Origin: Pomacea canaliculata
Taxonomy: Eukaryota > Mollusca > Gastropoda > Architaenioglossa > Ampullariidae
Direction: 5' to 3'
DNA length: 64,000 nucleotides
Assembly: GCF_003073045.1 (NCBI RefSeq)
Contig: NC_037595.1
Span: 1,426,001-1,490,000 of the forward strand
Of this stretch, positions 38,801 through 50,091 are shown piece after piece. The position numbers and the translations under genes are program-made. The notes below the pieces were generated by a model, which saw nothing but the letters and a program-made list of their open reading frames with translations, did no database searches and was not told the DNA's origin. How positions within the stretch are numbered: position 1 is the stretch's first letter; the number at the start of each line of letters is the position of its first letter.

Positions 38801-41791
38801 AATCGTTTTTTCTGCCTTACTAGCACCTTTGATGGTGAGTGAAGTGTTTTTAAAGCTTGCATGTCCGAAATGACCACGAATGGTAAATGAGGCATAGAGG
38901 TCATGGGTCCAGTTTAGAGACGACCACAGATGTATCTGGTTTGTAGCCTTGTGTAAGGTAAAACCCAATCCTCGACATTTTTAGTCAAGCTAGCGCTGCA
39001 ACTTTTATTTTATTTTCCGACGATCTATTATAAGTTCTCACTATCTCCAAGTGACCGAATTTATCTTTAATAAAAGGTCTCCATGGTAACTTCAGGGCTA
39101 TAGTTATGAATTAAAGTAACCGTTGCGCCTGGGATAAATGGGAAAAGCAAAGGAGTTATGATTCATTTCTTCAGAGCATCTTTGCCACTGCTTTATCACT
39201 GCAGTCAGGACACTTTATAAATGTACAGCCAGGGGTAAAGCACACTCTATAGAGTCTGGACTCTGGACTATAACAAGTCTGGTAACTGCTTTATAAGCAT
39301 AGAGAAAAGACATGATATCCCCAGTTTGTCCTGGACCAGCGACTTACCTTCACTATATAATTAATGTCCTTGGTATCGTTAATAAAGGCCTGTTTACTCT
39401 TTTAAATCCTTTGAGACCACTTAGTCACCATGCTACTTCCAGTTACTATCACCGCTAGTATGTGTCTACTGGCAATACTATAAGTCAGCCTGTTGCTGAG
39501 AAGACAACTGTACACCACAAAACTGCCCAACGTAACGCTTCGACAGCCATTGTACAAAAATTAATTGAAAAAGTCAAAATAACAACTCTGACTTTAGACA
39601 GGTAATTACTCAGTTTTTTAAATTTCATTTTGTTTTTAATTCTAGAATCGTCTGGAGCGAATATTTCACAACCTTACTCAGGTATGTACTATGTATGTAT
39701 GTTTTTGCATGTCTATTTTACGGAAATTATTTGAAATAATCTGACTTTTTGTCAGAGAATAAAGCATTATTGATAATCCAGATCTCTGTATCTCTCCCCC
39801 TCTGGTTTATAATCCCAATTAGTTAACTTAAATAGGCAGAAGCTGGTTCCAGCTTGCACAATTCATTCGAAAAACTGTAATCCAGGATGCAAATGCTCCT
39901 GTCCCCACAACAGGTCCAGTGATAGACCGGATCTCATAGGCAGAAGTATGTTTTTGCTCTGGTTATATGGGTGTTTGCAGGATGCCCTTTTGAAAAACGA
40001 ATGTTCACAAGCGGTGGGAAGGGAAGCAGTGCTAATCCACGGATATAACAATTTCAAGATGTTCCAGTGTTCGTCATCCTTCATCCAGAAGCTTACATAG
40101 ATCGCTTTAGTCTGGTACTCTAGGAATGGTCGAAACACTGCGATAATCTTTTACAAAAAAAGGATGTGACGGAAGAGCAGGAACTCAAAATAACAGTCAA
40201 AAATGTCAAATACAGTAATGTAGCATCTAGTCACAGATTGAGCTGCTTAGGAGTTACAGCTTAATATTTGTCTCTCTCCAGCTTGGTGTCTGATTCTGTC
40301 AGTACCCCACTGAGATTCATCTTCCTGCTCTGTTCTTCACATCATCATTGTAAACAGTCCTGATTCCTCCTCCCACTTCTCTTATCTGCCTCTGTAATTA
40401 TCTAAGTTATCTACAGTTGCTTGTGCCTTTGCTCGCTCTTCTGAATGCGTTGGTTCGTGCATCTGTATTTGTGGAAATGTGTGCGCGTGTGCGTGTGTGG
40501 GTGTGTGCAGCATGCCTGTCATTCCAGCTCACCTGTTCTAACAAGCTGTGTGTCAGTATGTCCTATCGCTGTGACGGTTACTATGACTGCGGATGCGGCA
40601 AGGGCTGCGATGAAGACGGCTGCGGCAGTCTGAATTTAGGTGGGTGACCATCTTGGTCTGTCATTTGGCCCCAGTCTGTCAAGGAGTAGAATGCAACGCA
40701 GAAATACATTCAACAATGTTGATGCATGCTGTTTATTTCCAAGGTCCGAGGACCAAATTCTTCAATCTTTGTATCTACTTTTCTTGAAAAGCCATCCATC
40801 CACTTGAAGAGTAAGAAATAAGTAATATGCTGAAAAAGTGCAGTTCATTCAGCTCCCCTAAAATCAGTTCTAATTGGAGCAGATTTTGTTAAAATAAGAG
40901 CTGTATGGCGCCGTAGAGGGGTACTATGTGGTTCTGTAGAGGGATATTGTTGGTTTTGAAACAGTAAAACAGGAAACCGTTTAATGTCATACATTCTCAC
41001 CATTTCTCAGCGTCACGCGTACCTTGCTCTTGCTTTAGTGATCGTGCATATCAAATCTGTTTTAAAAGTTCTGAGAAAGTTACATTTCAAAATATGTCGC
41101 AATTTAATCTCTACAGTTGGTAGACCCAATTTATAAAAAGAAAACTACATAGTGGTTTAGATGGTGTAGAGCTATTATTACATTTATTTCACGAAGAGAC
41201 TGTGCATAATTAAAAACTAATTTAGAAGGTCACACAAGGGTCAAGTTTTTGCTCAGTGAGGTTTGCGTTTAGAACAAACCGAGCCTATTGTCTAATACCG
41301 GGAATGTTGTAGAAAATAAATACCACAAAATCCGTATTTTTTAAGACTACACAGTTATGGCATTTAATCTACTTTGTAAGTCATGCCGGTGTCCTTGTAA
41401 AAGCTGAGCTTCATTTTATGTTTCGCGTTGGCCTTAAACCGTCGAGCGATTGTGTTTGCTGCTCAGGTAGATGTTAAGAGGACAAAATGGCAGTAAAAAC
41501 CAAGCTTTTCTCCCTGACACTACAGATCGAGACACGGTGGTCCTCTCCGGCGTGTGCATCGGTGCCGTGACGTTCGTGCTGGTGGCGGTGCTGGGTGTGC
41601 AGCTGGAGATGAAGCGCGACTGGGCAAGCCTGAACAAACAGCTTCGCCGCATTTACAGGACTCCCACGTTAACTTCCAACTTTGGCAAACTCGACAGGTT
41701 GTCAATGCCTGCCTTCCTTCGCAGCCGAATGTCCACCAGGACCGAGACAACCCCCAGTTCGCGTGACGTCACATGGCATCGCTCGCACTAG
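35805..41791 (+). CDS. Single-pass membrane protein with CUB and LDLa domains
   Basis: Exons: 35781-35844 (ATG at 35805 in a strong GCCATGG context), 37863-37898, 38145-38335, 38602-38764, 39646-39681, 40511-40639 and 41526-41791. All phases join, giving 286 residues. CUB spans about residues 27-143 with the usual four cysteines (ECGG, RCIW, FCTD, EFCV) and the TPDYPTNYPN signature. The LDLa module at about 157-195 reads RCDGYYDCGCGKGCDEDGC and has eight cysteines instead of six. A transmembrane helix lies at about 203-223 (VVLSGVCIGAVTFVLVAVLG), followed by a 63-residue basic cytoplasmic tail. CUB plus membrane-proximal LDLa recalls Neto/SOL-type receptor auxiliary proteins, but one CUB is missing compared with Neto. 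The first two exons are the weakest part: they give no convincing signal peptide. The domain exons are secure. Confidence 0.75.
36652..36850 (-). mobile_element. tRNA-derived SINE, copy 2
   Basis: Same family and orientation as 5731-5926. On the minus strand GGGCGCCCGCTAGTATACAG and CCCTGGTTCAGATC give A- and B-box positions. GGGTACTCCATTCTC is the diverged counterpart of the body motif in copy 1. It lies in the first large intron of the CUB gene. Confidence 0.7.
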
Positions 41792-42365
41792 ACTGTGACG
41801 TCACCAGTTGACCAGTACTGGTTAACTGCTGAATTTCACCGCCATTTGCCAATGTGGTGATGAACTGCTCAGCATCGCCGGAGTTTGCCAGTGCTGTGGT
41901 AGAATGCCGAATCGAACGATTGTTTTCAAAGTGCAGTGCAGCGGTGACTGGAGGAGTTTGTGTTGACTGGAGATGCGGGTTGCACACGTCAGCTCACCAA
42001 GCTTCAAGGATGAGGACAATGAACAGACGAGTGGGAAACGGAAAAAGAAGTGACATAGGCTGAGGAGAAAGAGTTCTTCTCAAACGGTGCGCAGTCTAAC
42101 GACTGCTAAAGTAGTTCAGGGACCTTATTTTTAAAGATTGAGTGTCAAGGACTTGACCGTGCGAACTACGTTTGCATCAGCAGTAACACAGTCCTGACAG
42201 AGATGGATTGTTTCCCTCTTCTTACATTTGCCCTGTTGATACTTCATTTGCATTTGTATTCACGTTGTTGTGTTTTCTCTTCCTTTCCTGGCAATTCAGA
42301 GACCATAGCGCCCTCGCTGTAGGCAGGAGCTGGAGCTAATTAAAGGCAATCAAAGTCGCGAGAGA

Positions 42366-42371
42366 AATAAA
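42366..42371 (+). terminator. Polyadenylation signal, CUB/LDLa gene
   Basis: AATAAA lies 575 bases after the stop codon and is the first such signal on the + strand downstream of 41791 that I see. Confidence 0.6.
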
Positions 42372-44430
42372 CACTGACAGTTCTGACTTTTTAGTCTGCT
42401 AGCGAGACTTGCGTCACGTGTATCCCCGTAACGTTAATACATATTATAGGGATTGATGCACACGTATTTTTCTTGTTTAATGCTTTAACTTCTCGTTCGT
42501 GTCTTCGCCGTTGCCTAGTCTCTAATTTTCTCTATCTCCATCAGCAGTCTTATAAGACTGGTAGTTGTCGTTCTGTGTGGCTTATGATATTGGAGTACAA
42601 CAGATTGTTCTGTAACTCAGTCAACATTATTTACTTCATTAGCATAATCATAATTAAGATAAAGGAGACAACGATTAAATTTCCACAACTGCTTTTCTAT
42701 GACCTCGTCAAAAAGACGCTTAATGAATTTGTTTGTGTTTGTTTGTTTGTTTGTTTGTTTGCTTGTTTGCTTGTTTGCTTGTTTGCTTGCTTGCTTGCTT
42801 GTTTGTTTGTTTGTTTGTTTGTTTGTTTGTTTGTTTGTTTGTTTGTGTTTTACGCCATGCCAGCAACTAAGGTCGATACAAAGACTCAAGTCCTCATAGA
42901 CAAAACAATGTAAGACGCACCACAGCTCATCACGTGTGTTGTTGTCCGTACAAACTTTATTGACTAGTTCACTTGAATACAATTTACATGCACGTGAAAT
43001 ACAAGTCTACCAGTTGTCCTCCCTCTTTCTTCTCAGTGTGTTTGGACCAGCATGCCAGGACACACAATATTGTACTACATCACTTGGCTCCACATAGTGT
43101 GTTCAGTCAACAACATCGCATTGTCAGAAAATTGCACGAATTCTCCTCGGTACATTGCTGAAATACCTCCATCATCTATGCTGACCATAAACACAAACAC
43201 ATTGAACATTGGACAAATCTGTTTTAGGACTAACACTGTTTCCCTTACAACTGTCTCCAACAGTTGACACTTCTGAGCACGTGATGCCAGAGATATTGAA
43301 CTCGTACAACACACAGAGACCCAGGGACACACGTCCACACAACACAGTGTCTTAGAGAGATTCAAAAGTTGAGAGGTCAGACTGAAGACATACCTCAGCA
43401 GATTCTCAACTACTAAAGGTCGCCACAAGAGTTCCACATTTTGAAGGCATTATCTAAAAGGAGAGCTGTTCGCATAGGTTTGAGGATGATGACGATGAGG
43501 GTGATGATGAAACACCGATCCTCTTCCTCCTACAAGCAAGGAGCCATTAACCACAACTTCATTTGCCACATTTAAGAGAAAGAAAAACAAGGAGGCGTCG
43601 TGGAGGGTACTTCACCCTCGGCCAGACATCCCACAAGTGCCAACCTTATTTGAATAAATGTCTATTTTCCCACCACACTTTAAAAAAAGGCTTGAAAATC
43701 AAACTGGCTGAACTGAGCAAACACAGTTCAAGCATCTTTCGAATAGTTCGAGCAATACTTTTTGTCAACGATTTCCAAAAGCGACAAAAGAAAATGTATA
43801 ATTGATGTTATTTCTCGGCAATAATGTCAAACCAGGGGCACTTTGAAATCGTACCGGAGTTCTCGCTATTTACTTTATTCGCTCTGTTTTCTGAAGTAGT
43901 TTCCTTCGACGTTTTCTCAACAAATAATGTTTGCGTTGGTTTTTGTTTAAACAACTATTTGTATTTCTTTTTTGACTGAAAAAATAAAGTATGTTGCAAT
44001 TATTTTAAGTCTATTTTCTTTAATTTCAGTTTGTTGAAATCTCTTTTGTATGAGTGTGTTCTCGTGTTAAGCATCTACACCCAGTTTTTATTCTTTAATC
44101 AACAATAAATGTTCATTGATGTCCTCCTGAATATGAACGAGATTTACTCAGATGTCTGGGATGCATCTCCTATTAAACACACAGCACTTTCGTCGCTTTG
44201 GGAAATTCGATTTTTGCGAAAAGACAAAGATTTTCTAATGACGATTTTAAACAAAATTCCTCGTGTATAACATCCTCTAAGAAAGTTTGAGATAATTATA
44301 AAGCAATTTCGCACACCCCACTCCATTGGGCATTTGTTTAATTAAAATATTAAATTCTTCTATAACTATCGCAAAATAATAACTATTGATCATTCGATTA
44401 GGAGAAGTGGGTAGTCTGGGGGGAAACTTG
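42372..44430. other. Intergenic region with (TTTG)n microsatellite
   Basis: Apart from the tetranucleotide repeat at 42728-42847 no gene or named repeat is recognised. Open frames on either strand across the repeat are products of the repeat itself. Confidence 0.6.
42728..42847. repeat. (TTTG)n / (CTTG)n microsatellite
   Basis: About 30 tetranucleotide units, mostly TTTG with an interrupted block of TTGC/CTTG variants in the middle (42760-42800). Confidence 0.95.
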
Positions 44431-44511
44431 TATATAAACCAGTCGCAAGAGAAGCTGCTCTGCTCTCTGGCTTCTCAAAGAAGTTTGTGGAATGAGTTCT
44501 CGCGGGCCTGT
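44431..44511 (+). promoter_or_regulatory. Candidate TATA promoter and 5' exon upstream of the GPCR
   Basis: TATATAAA at 44431-44438 is followed about 25-30 bases later by a pyrimidine-rich CTCTGCTCTCTGG start region. A strong donor GTGAGT begins at 44512. A good acceptor (CCTTTTTTCCAG) ends at 46949, upstream of the receptor start, so a 5' UTR exon of the GPCR is possible. Confidence 0.35.
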
Positions 44512-46949
44512 GTGAGTCAGGCTCTGTGATCGCTTCCCGAATGGGGCATGTTATGTTTTTGTTGATGTCCCACACATTCACCTCGTGCTGGGTGTGTTGA
44601 CAGTTGTCTTCAGTCAGCCACTGACACGTGAGTTAAAATGTCTACTCCGGATTTTTTTTTGCATGTCAGGAGAGAGATTCATTCATTTATGTCCTTAACC
44701 ATTACTCACCCGAGTTAGGGTTTTGAAGGATGTTGGGGAAGTGAATAAATTTGTAGAAAATCTGAAGAAGTTTCGTTAGGCGGTTGGTCTTAATTAATGC
44801 CTGGATTCGTTTTTCTGTATCCACAAGCAGACGACAATCCCAAGAACAAGATGGGAGATGAGATGGTTATTGTTACAATCATCCTGTACAGTCTGGACAT
44901 TATTGTCGTTCAATGTACAGTCTGGCTATATTATTGGAATTCTGATTTCCGGTGTGCAGTTGCTTTCTTTGGACAGAAGCTCCTAGGTTCTTCGTCGTTT
45001 CAAGCTGCTCTCAGTTCCTGTTATCAAATCATTGCCAAGGGTCTTCGTTATTTCTTTCTTCTCATGTTTCCGCCGTTCTGCTGATACGCCGTCAAGGCCA
45101 GGTGAGTTTGTTCTCCTGAGTAAGTACAACTGTCTCAATCTCCTCCCGCGAGACTGGTATACTTACTGATTCTCCTCCGTAGTCTCTGAGAACATTGGAA
45201 TCTGTCTTTGACTGGTAGTCAGTGCATGATGTGTCCATCAGTCCAGCACCACGTGATTTCTGAGCGAGGGTGTCCAGAAGAGGTGATTGTGTGGACAGTG
45301 TGACTCCATAACATTAACATGAATGTTTGAATGTTGAGAACACTCGTAAAGCCCATTGGTGCACAGGTCCAGTCAAAGATTTGGTCGTCAGGTGCAGAAT
45401 GTAGGAGCTGATGTGTGCTCCCTCTGACTCAATGTTCCTAAGATATTCCCAATGTTCCCACTATTGTAAGAAACACAGCGAATTCAGTTGAGTTCTCTAA
45501 CATCTGGACAATCTGTGTCTGAGATTGACAAGATCTCTATCATCTCTTAACTGGGAGATTTCCTTTCACTGTCCCGAAGCATCTCAAGACAAAGGTGTAA
45601 TGATGTATGCTGAACTGGTGTGGGAAGCGAGGAGTGTCATCTCTTGAGGTCCTGATGACCAACAACTGACTGTTTGGAATGATGACGGGAGGAAATTCAG
45701 ACTGTGGTAACGCATGATAGTATGGCGACTACACAGTACAACTACTAGCTCAATGCTATGCCAATCAGACTGAGTGATAGAAAGTCATCTGATGGTATGA
45801 AGACATAAAAAATGTTATAGTTGTAAAATAATCTGGTCTTATGTTTCGAAGCTCAAGTGGTATGTAGACAGAATAGTATGGAATCTTCTGGTACAAAATC
45901 ACACGGTAGGAGGATAACTGGCCTGTACCAACACACGTCTGCAGAAGACCGGAAGTAGAAAGACTTGTCGGGGTGGACCTCGAAGACCGAGGGATGCGCA
46001 TGTTCTGTCCATCGACATCATTTCAGAGAATGCCAGACAACTGAGAATGAAATGTTACTTTGCTGAGACACTTCAATGGTAGCCTCCCAGTGCACTGCAG
46101 AACAAACAACACAACAACCAAACTGATATCATTTCTCTCAAATGTTTAGCGGTGTCACGTGACATCGCGACTAAGGACCACAGCAAAGCACAGAAGCTAA
46201 AAATGTTTGCCATGCATTTCAGAAAAATACAAGCAGGTGCTTTCAGAAGAAAGTTGTTAGCAAAATGTTTTTCGGACAAGAGAAGGAAATGTGTGGCAAA
46301 AGAAGGAATGTTGCAGAGCAAGTCTCATGTCCTGGCGATACAAGCGACTCCACACCACAAACACTGGGGGCAACTCTTTGTCCCTGATTAATGTCGACTG
46401 TTAGGTTCTTTCCTCTTGTCCTTGTGTCCTGTAAGTATCTAGCGGACATCGTTGCCTTAGTACGGGCTTATGTTCCACAATTTTCCAAAAGATATATAAA
46501 TAAATATTTATAGCGTTTATTTACACATTTATTTTCCATTCCTAGAAAAATAAAATAATTTAATTCGTGATAAATTTCTACTTTATTCGTCGTATTCACT
46601 CATTTGATGAGTACTTATTTCTCAAAAAAACTGTGTTAAACAAGCAAGTTTACAAACCTTTGTTCAAGAATTGTTCCTGTCATTTAGCTCCTTTGCACAA
46701 GCTCATAAGATGCTGGAGAGACTGAAAGTCGGGTGAAACAGTTTTATTTTAAACAACTTTAGTTTCAAATGCTCTAAAATTGTATTGTTCACTGTTGTAC
46801 ACTGTTGTACACTGCCTTTCTAGAAAACTAATAGATTTAAGGTTTAAAGTGTTTAAAATTCGAAATTATTGTGAAGCTTCGTTGTTTCAGTCTTTGTCAA
46901 GCCAAAAAACCTGAAAAACACAAACTAGGGCCTGCTTCCTTTTTTCCAG
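44512..46949 (+). other. Region upstream of the GPCR (possible first intron)
   Basis: Besides the LINE fragment at 44990-45180 I recognise nothing. A short direct duplication ACTGTTGTAC occurs at about 46791-46815. Confidence 0.4.
44990..45180 (-). pseudogene. Decayed LINE reverse-transcriptase fragment
   Basis: On the minus strand one frame reads SIPVSREEIETVVL and, after a frameshift, another reads GLDGVSAE. This pair resembles the EEI...GLDG-pSE motif at the start of LINE reverse-transcriptase domains. Stops and frameshifts show it is dead. The extent is uncertain. Confidence 0.4.
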
Positions 46950-47027
46950 TCACCAACACACAGAAATCCTGTATTTACCCCCTTGTTTGGGTACCTGACA
47001 GACAAGAATCCCAGCAGGCACTGCGCC

Positions 47028-48200
47028 ATGTTTGGCCTCGACACTCAGGATGCTGTGACTGACGTCACCATTGTGCCTTCAGCCAAGGTCACCGTACATG
47101 ACCCTGCCAAAGATGGCGCCGAGACATTCATTCCCTGGGACAACCCTCAGGGCATCATGACGTACAAACAGTATCTCTCCGTGGTCTTCTACTACAACAT
47201 CATCCTCAAGCCGCTGGTGGTGGTTGTCGGCGTCTCCACCAATGTCGTCAACTGCCTGGTGTTCAGACGCCAGGGGCTGCGCGACCGCATGAACCTTTGT
47301 CTGTTCGTGCACTCGCTGGTGGACATGACCTTCCTCACCTACTCCATCGCCTTCACCGTCTCCTACTTCTATCGGCTGGTCGACGCCGTGGTAGGGGAGG
47401 AGTACTACCTGAAGACTCTGTACTACGCCCAGGGGGCGCTGTTTGGCCTGCGGGAGGCCTCGGCCGGCATCAGCGTGGTCATCGCCGTGGAGCGCTGTCT
47501 GTGCGTGGTCTTCCCGCTGCGGGCATCCACCCTCATGCACTGGCGCACCATGGGGATGCTGCTGGCCGCCATTGTGGTGCTGATGCAGGCGGCCTTCATC
47601 ACCACGCCGTTAAAGTACAGCGTCGTCAGCATCGCCAGCAACACCAGCGCCGGCGCCAGATGGCAGCCAGTACCTGACGGTCGCTGGCAGACGGACCGGA
47701 CGTTGCAGACGTACAGCGTGGCGGAAGATGCTCTGATGCAGATCGTCGTCCCCATCGGCACGTTCATCATCGTGTCGTTGTGCACGACCGTGACGGTGTT
47801 GCGGCTGCAGGCCGCCATGTCGTGGCGGGAAAAGACCAGCTCCAGCGGAAGTGACGCGCAGGTCCGGCAGGTGGCGCTGACCCGCATGCTGGTGCTGGTG
47901 TCGGGTGTCTTCATCGCCAGCAAGGTGCCCTTCGTCGTCATGATCCTCGCGCGCAACATCGTGAGCGACTTCAGCACCACCGGTCGCTACTACAACCTGT
48001 ACATGACCACCTTCATCCTCGTCTACTACCTGCCCTACGCCAACAGCGCCGTCAACTTCTTCGTCTACGTCAGCCGCTCTGCTCGCTTCAGGCAGGACCT
48101 GCGGGCCATCATGTGTGGGGCATCCACCTCCACCCGGCAAGCCGTGTCTCACCTGTCCGCGGCCACGTCATGTGACACGCTGGCGTCACACCCAAGTTGA
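47028..48200 (+). CDS. Rhodopsin-type G protein-coupled receptor
   Basis: A 390-residue protein in a single coding exon. Seven hydrophobic helices are at about 54-78, 89-111, 131-160, 173-193, 234-258, 285-308 and 323-348. TM1 has GVSTNVVN (the class A GN motif). The end of TM3 is ERCLCVVFPL, replacing DRY. TM7 is NSAVNFFVY, a variant of NPxxY. These are features of peptide-receptor-like and chemosensory receptors expanded in molluscs, so ligand and role are unknown. No cysteine sits at the top of TM3 or in the second extracellular loop, so the usual disulfide is absent. N-glycosylation is possible at NTS (205). The ATG at 47028 was chosen because upstream in-frame sequence has no ATG and hits a stop at 46926. 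An acceptor at 46949 would allow a 5' exon. The coding sequence is GC-rich with C/G-ending codons. Confidence 0.88.
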   Translation: MFGLDTQDAVTDVTIVPSAKVTVHDPAKDGAETFIPWDNPQGIMTYKQYLSVVFYYNIILKPLVVVVGVSTNVVNCLVFRRQGLRDRMNLCLFVHSLVDMTFLTYSIAFTVSYFYRLVDAVVGEEYYLKTLYYAQGALFGLREASAGISVVIAVERCLCVVFPLRASTLMHWRTMGMLLAAIVVLMQAAFITTPLKYSVVSIASNTSAGARWQPVPDGRWQTDRTLQTYSVAEDALMQIVVPIGTFIIVSLCTTVTVLRLQAAMSWREKTSSSGSDAQVRQVALTRMLVLVSGVFIASKVPFVVMILARNIVSDFSTTGRYYNLYMTTFILVYYLPYANSAVNFFVYVSRSARFRQDLRAIMCGASTSTRQAVSHLSAATSCDTLASHPS

Positions 48201-48249
48201 GGGCCGTGACAGTCACGCTAGGTGACACCAGTCACGCGGAGCGAAACGA

Positions 48250-48255
48250 AATAAA
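48250..48255 (+). terminator. Polyadenylation signal, GPCR gene
   Basis: AATAAA 50 bases after the stop codon, implying a short 3' UTR. Confidence 0.55.
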
Positions 48256-48368
48256 AGTGGATCGCGAACTTTTTGTCTGGGGGGGAGGGTGACACCCATC
48301 GATGAAGTTGTATTAAGAGATCTTGAGGGCTAACAACCTGCAAACTTATTGCATATTCAACGCACAGC

Positions 48369-48419
<51 letters not shown>
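48369..48419. repeat. (AAT)n microsatellite
   Basis: About 17 uninterrupted AAT units. Confidence 0.97.
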
Positions 48420-49048
48420 TGTGACATCGTGAGATTTATACATAACTCGCTAAACTCTCGTTGATGATGGAGTTTGTCCAGCTGTTATTGCTAATGGAGG
48501 CGTCGAGGAGGAGTGACTGTCCATGATGTAGTCGCTGTCTCTTTCTGTTACAAATGTGTTGGTGAGCCACTCACATGTGGGCAGCCTGGGGTTTTGTGGG
48601 ACTCCGTAAGCAGTTCTCAAGCTTTAGCCGCTAAATCCGTTGTGTGGAAGAATATTTATATATCACACCATTAACAGAATAATGAGACAACCGTTTCCGT
48701 CCAACACTGTGAGAGGTTTTATGTCACCTGTCGCACACGCTGGTTGATGTGTCGTGTTAAACCGTCAACCATTTTGAGTACCTGTTGATGTCACACATCC
48801 GTTGATTACCATTGATGTCACATATTGTCACCCATCATGTGTGACAGCATCAAGATTCGATTCCAGCCACTTTGGAACTCTCTTTCTAGAATATAAATAC
48901 TTCTCATATGCAATAACCTTCGCTAAATGTCGGAAGAACTGTCCATGCACCCGGTTGACCACTCACCCTAATCACCAGTTTCTGTCGTGGTGCCAAATGA
49001 TCACCACGTGCAAGTATCGTCCTGTCAACAACAAACAACCCAAGTGGT

Positions 49049-49347
49049 CAGGGCCGCCGAGAGCCAGCCCGGGCCCCGGGACAGATGACCTCTCCGGGCC
49101 CCTTGTACTTGTAATCGTAAATTATTTTCCCAGTATATAATGTATGTTTACAATTCGAATCTCAATATCTACACTCAAACTCAACTTCTGCATGTGTAAT
49201 GCTTGGGTGTTCTGTCCTTAGACCTTTCTTTAAAAGAAAAAGAAAAGGAGAAGAAGAAAAAAAAATCCACTGACCAAGGCCGGGCCCCCTTGACAGCCGC
49301 GGGCCCGGGTACACCAGACCCCCTGTCCCCCCCTCTCGTCAGGCCTG
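49049..49347. mobile_element. hAT MITE, 299 bp, perfect 8-bp target duplication
   Basis: CAGGGCCGCCGAGAG at the left and CTCTCGTCAGGCCTG at the right are inverted repeats matching at 12 of 15 positions. The flanks are both CAAGTGGT (49041-49048 and 49348-49355), an exact 8-bp target-site duplication. GC-rich subterminal arms contain CGGGCCCC and GGGCCC. There is no coding capacity. Confidence 0.85.
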
Positions 49348-49914
49348 CAAGTGGTCGAAGTGTTGAACTTCGCCAATGACTGGTTATCACACACAACTTG
49401 ACCCTCGACAGAAGTGACCACGTTTGGCAAAACAGTTTCGTTGCCTCCGCCTTGTTAACTAAACATAATTATTGTCCAATATTAATAAACTGGACACGAC
49501 GGTCAGTTGCAAAAGTACAAACATAGTCACTTGCTTGACAATATGTTTCTGTACAGAGAGTGTAGTTGTGGAATTTCCCTCCTCCCTTTACCCTATAAAC
49601 TCCTAATTTCAAACTTTGCCAACGACTGAGAAGGACACCGAGTCATGACAATAATTTACTAATGGATGACTTGCACATCATTCCATTTAGCTCTGTTTTA
49701 CTCTCTCTGTATATATATATATCAGTACTACAGGGGAATATCAAAACATATAAAGGAGGTTAAAATGCAACGAAAAATAAGACGAATTTCCATTGTGTTT
49801 GTCCTACCCCGGGTGCATTGTAACAAATCAGAGAAGGGGAGCGCTTTCCTTCACCTATGACCCAGGGACTACAGGTGTAGACGATGAATATACAGACCAT
49901 AGGCCAGTGGTTCT

Positions 49915-50091
49915 TAACCTTGTTTGAGGTACCGAACCCACAAGTTTCATCTGCACATTCACCGAACCCTTCTTTAGTTTCATCACGAATTGCGGGTGTG
50001 TCTTGACCTCCGTGGCGGAGGCTCTGCCGAGCCCCTGAGACCGACTCACCGAACCTCTAGGGTTCGATCGAACCCCGGTTAAGAACCACTG
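49915..50091. mobile_element. hAT-type MITE, 177 bp
   Basis: Perfect 15-bp terminal inverted repeats: CAGTGGTTCTTAACC at the left and GGTTAAGAACCACTG at the right. CCGAACCC recurs in the interior. The flanking octamers do not match, so the target duplication has decayed or the right flank was rearranged in the adjoining satellite. Confidence 0.75.

Noticed and set aside
42473..42982. Frames of 146 and 121 codons across the (TTTG)n repeat
   Set aside because: The protein is a repeat of Val/Cys/Leu/Phe or Lys/Gln/Thr/Asn produced by the microsatellite.
44797..45084. 95-codon plus-strand frame with a hydrophobic stretch
   Set aside because: It overlaps a decayed LINE fragment on the other strand and has no homologous motif or splice context.
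47079..48152. Long minus-strand frames (153, 185 and 180 codons) opposite the GPCR
   Set aside because: They are antisense shadows of a GC-rich, C/G-ending coding exon. The plus strand gives a clear seven-helix receptor.
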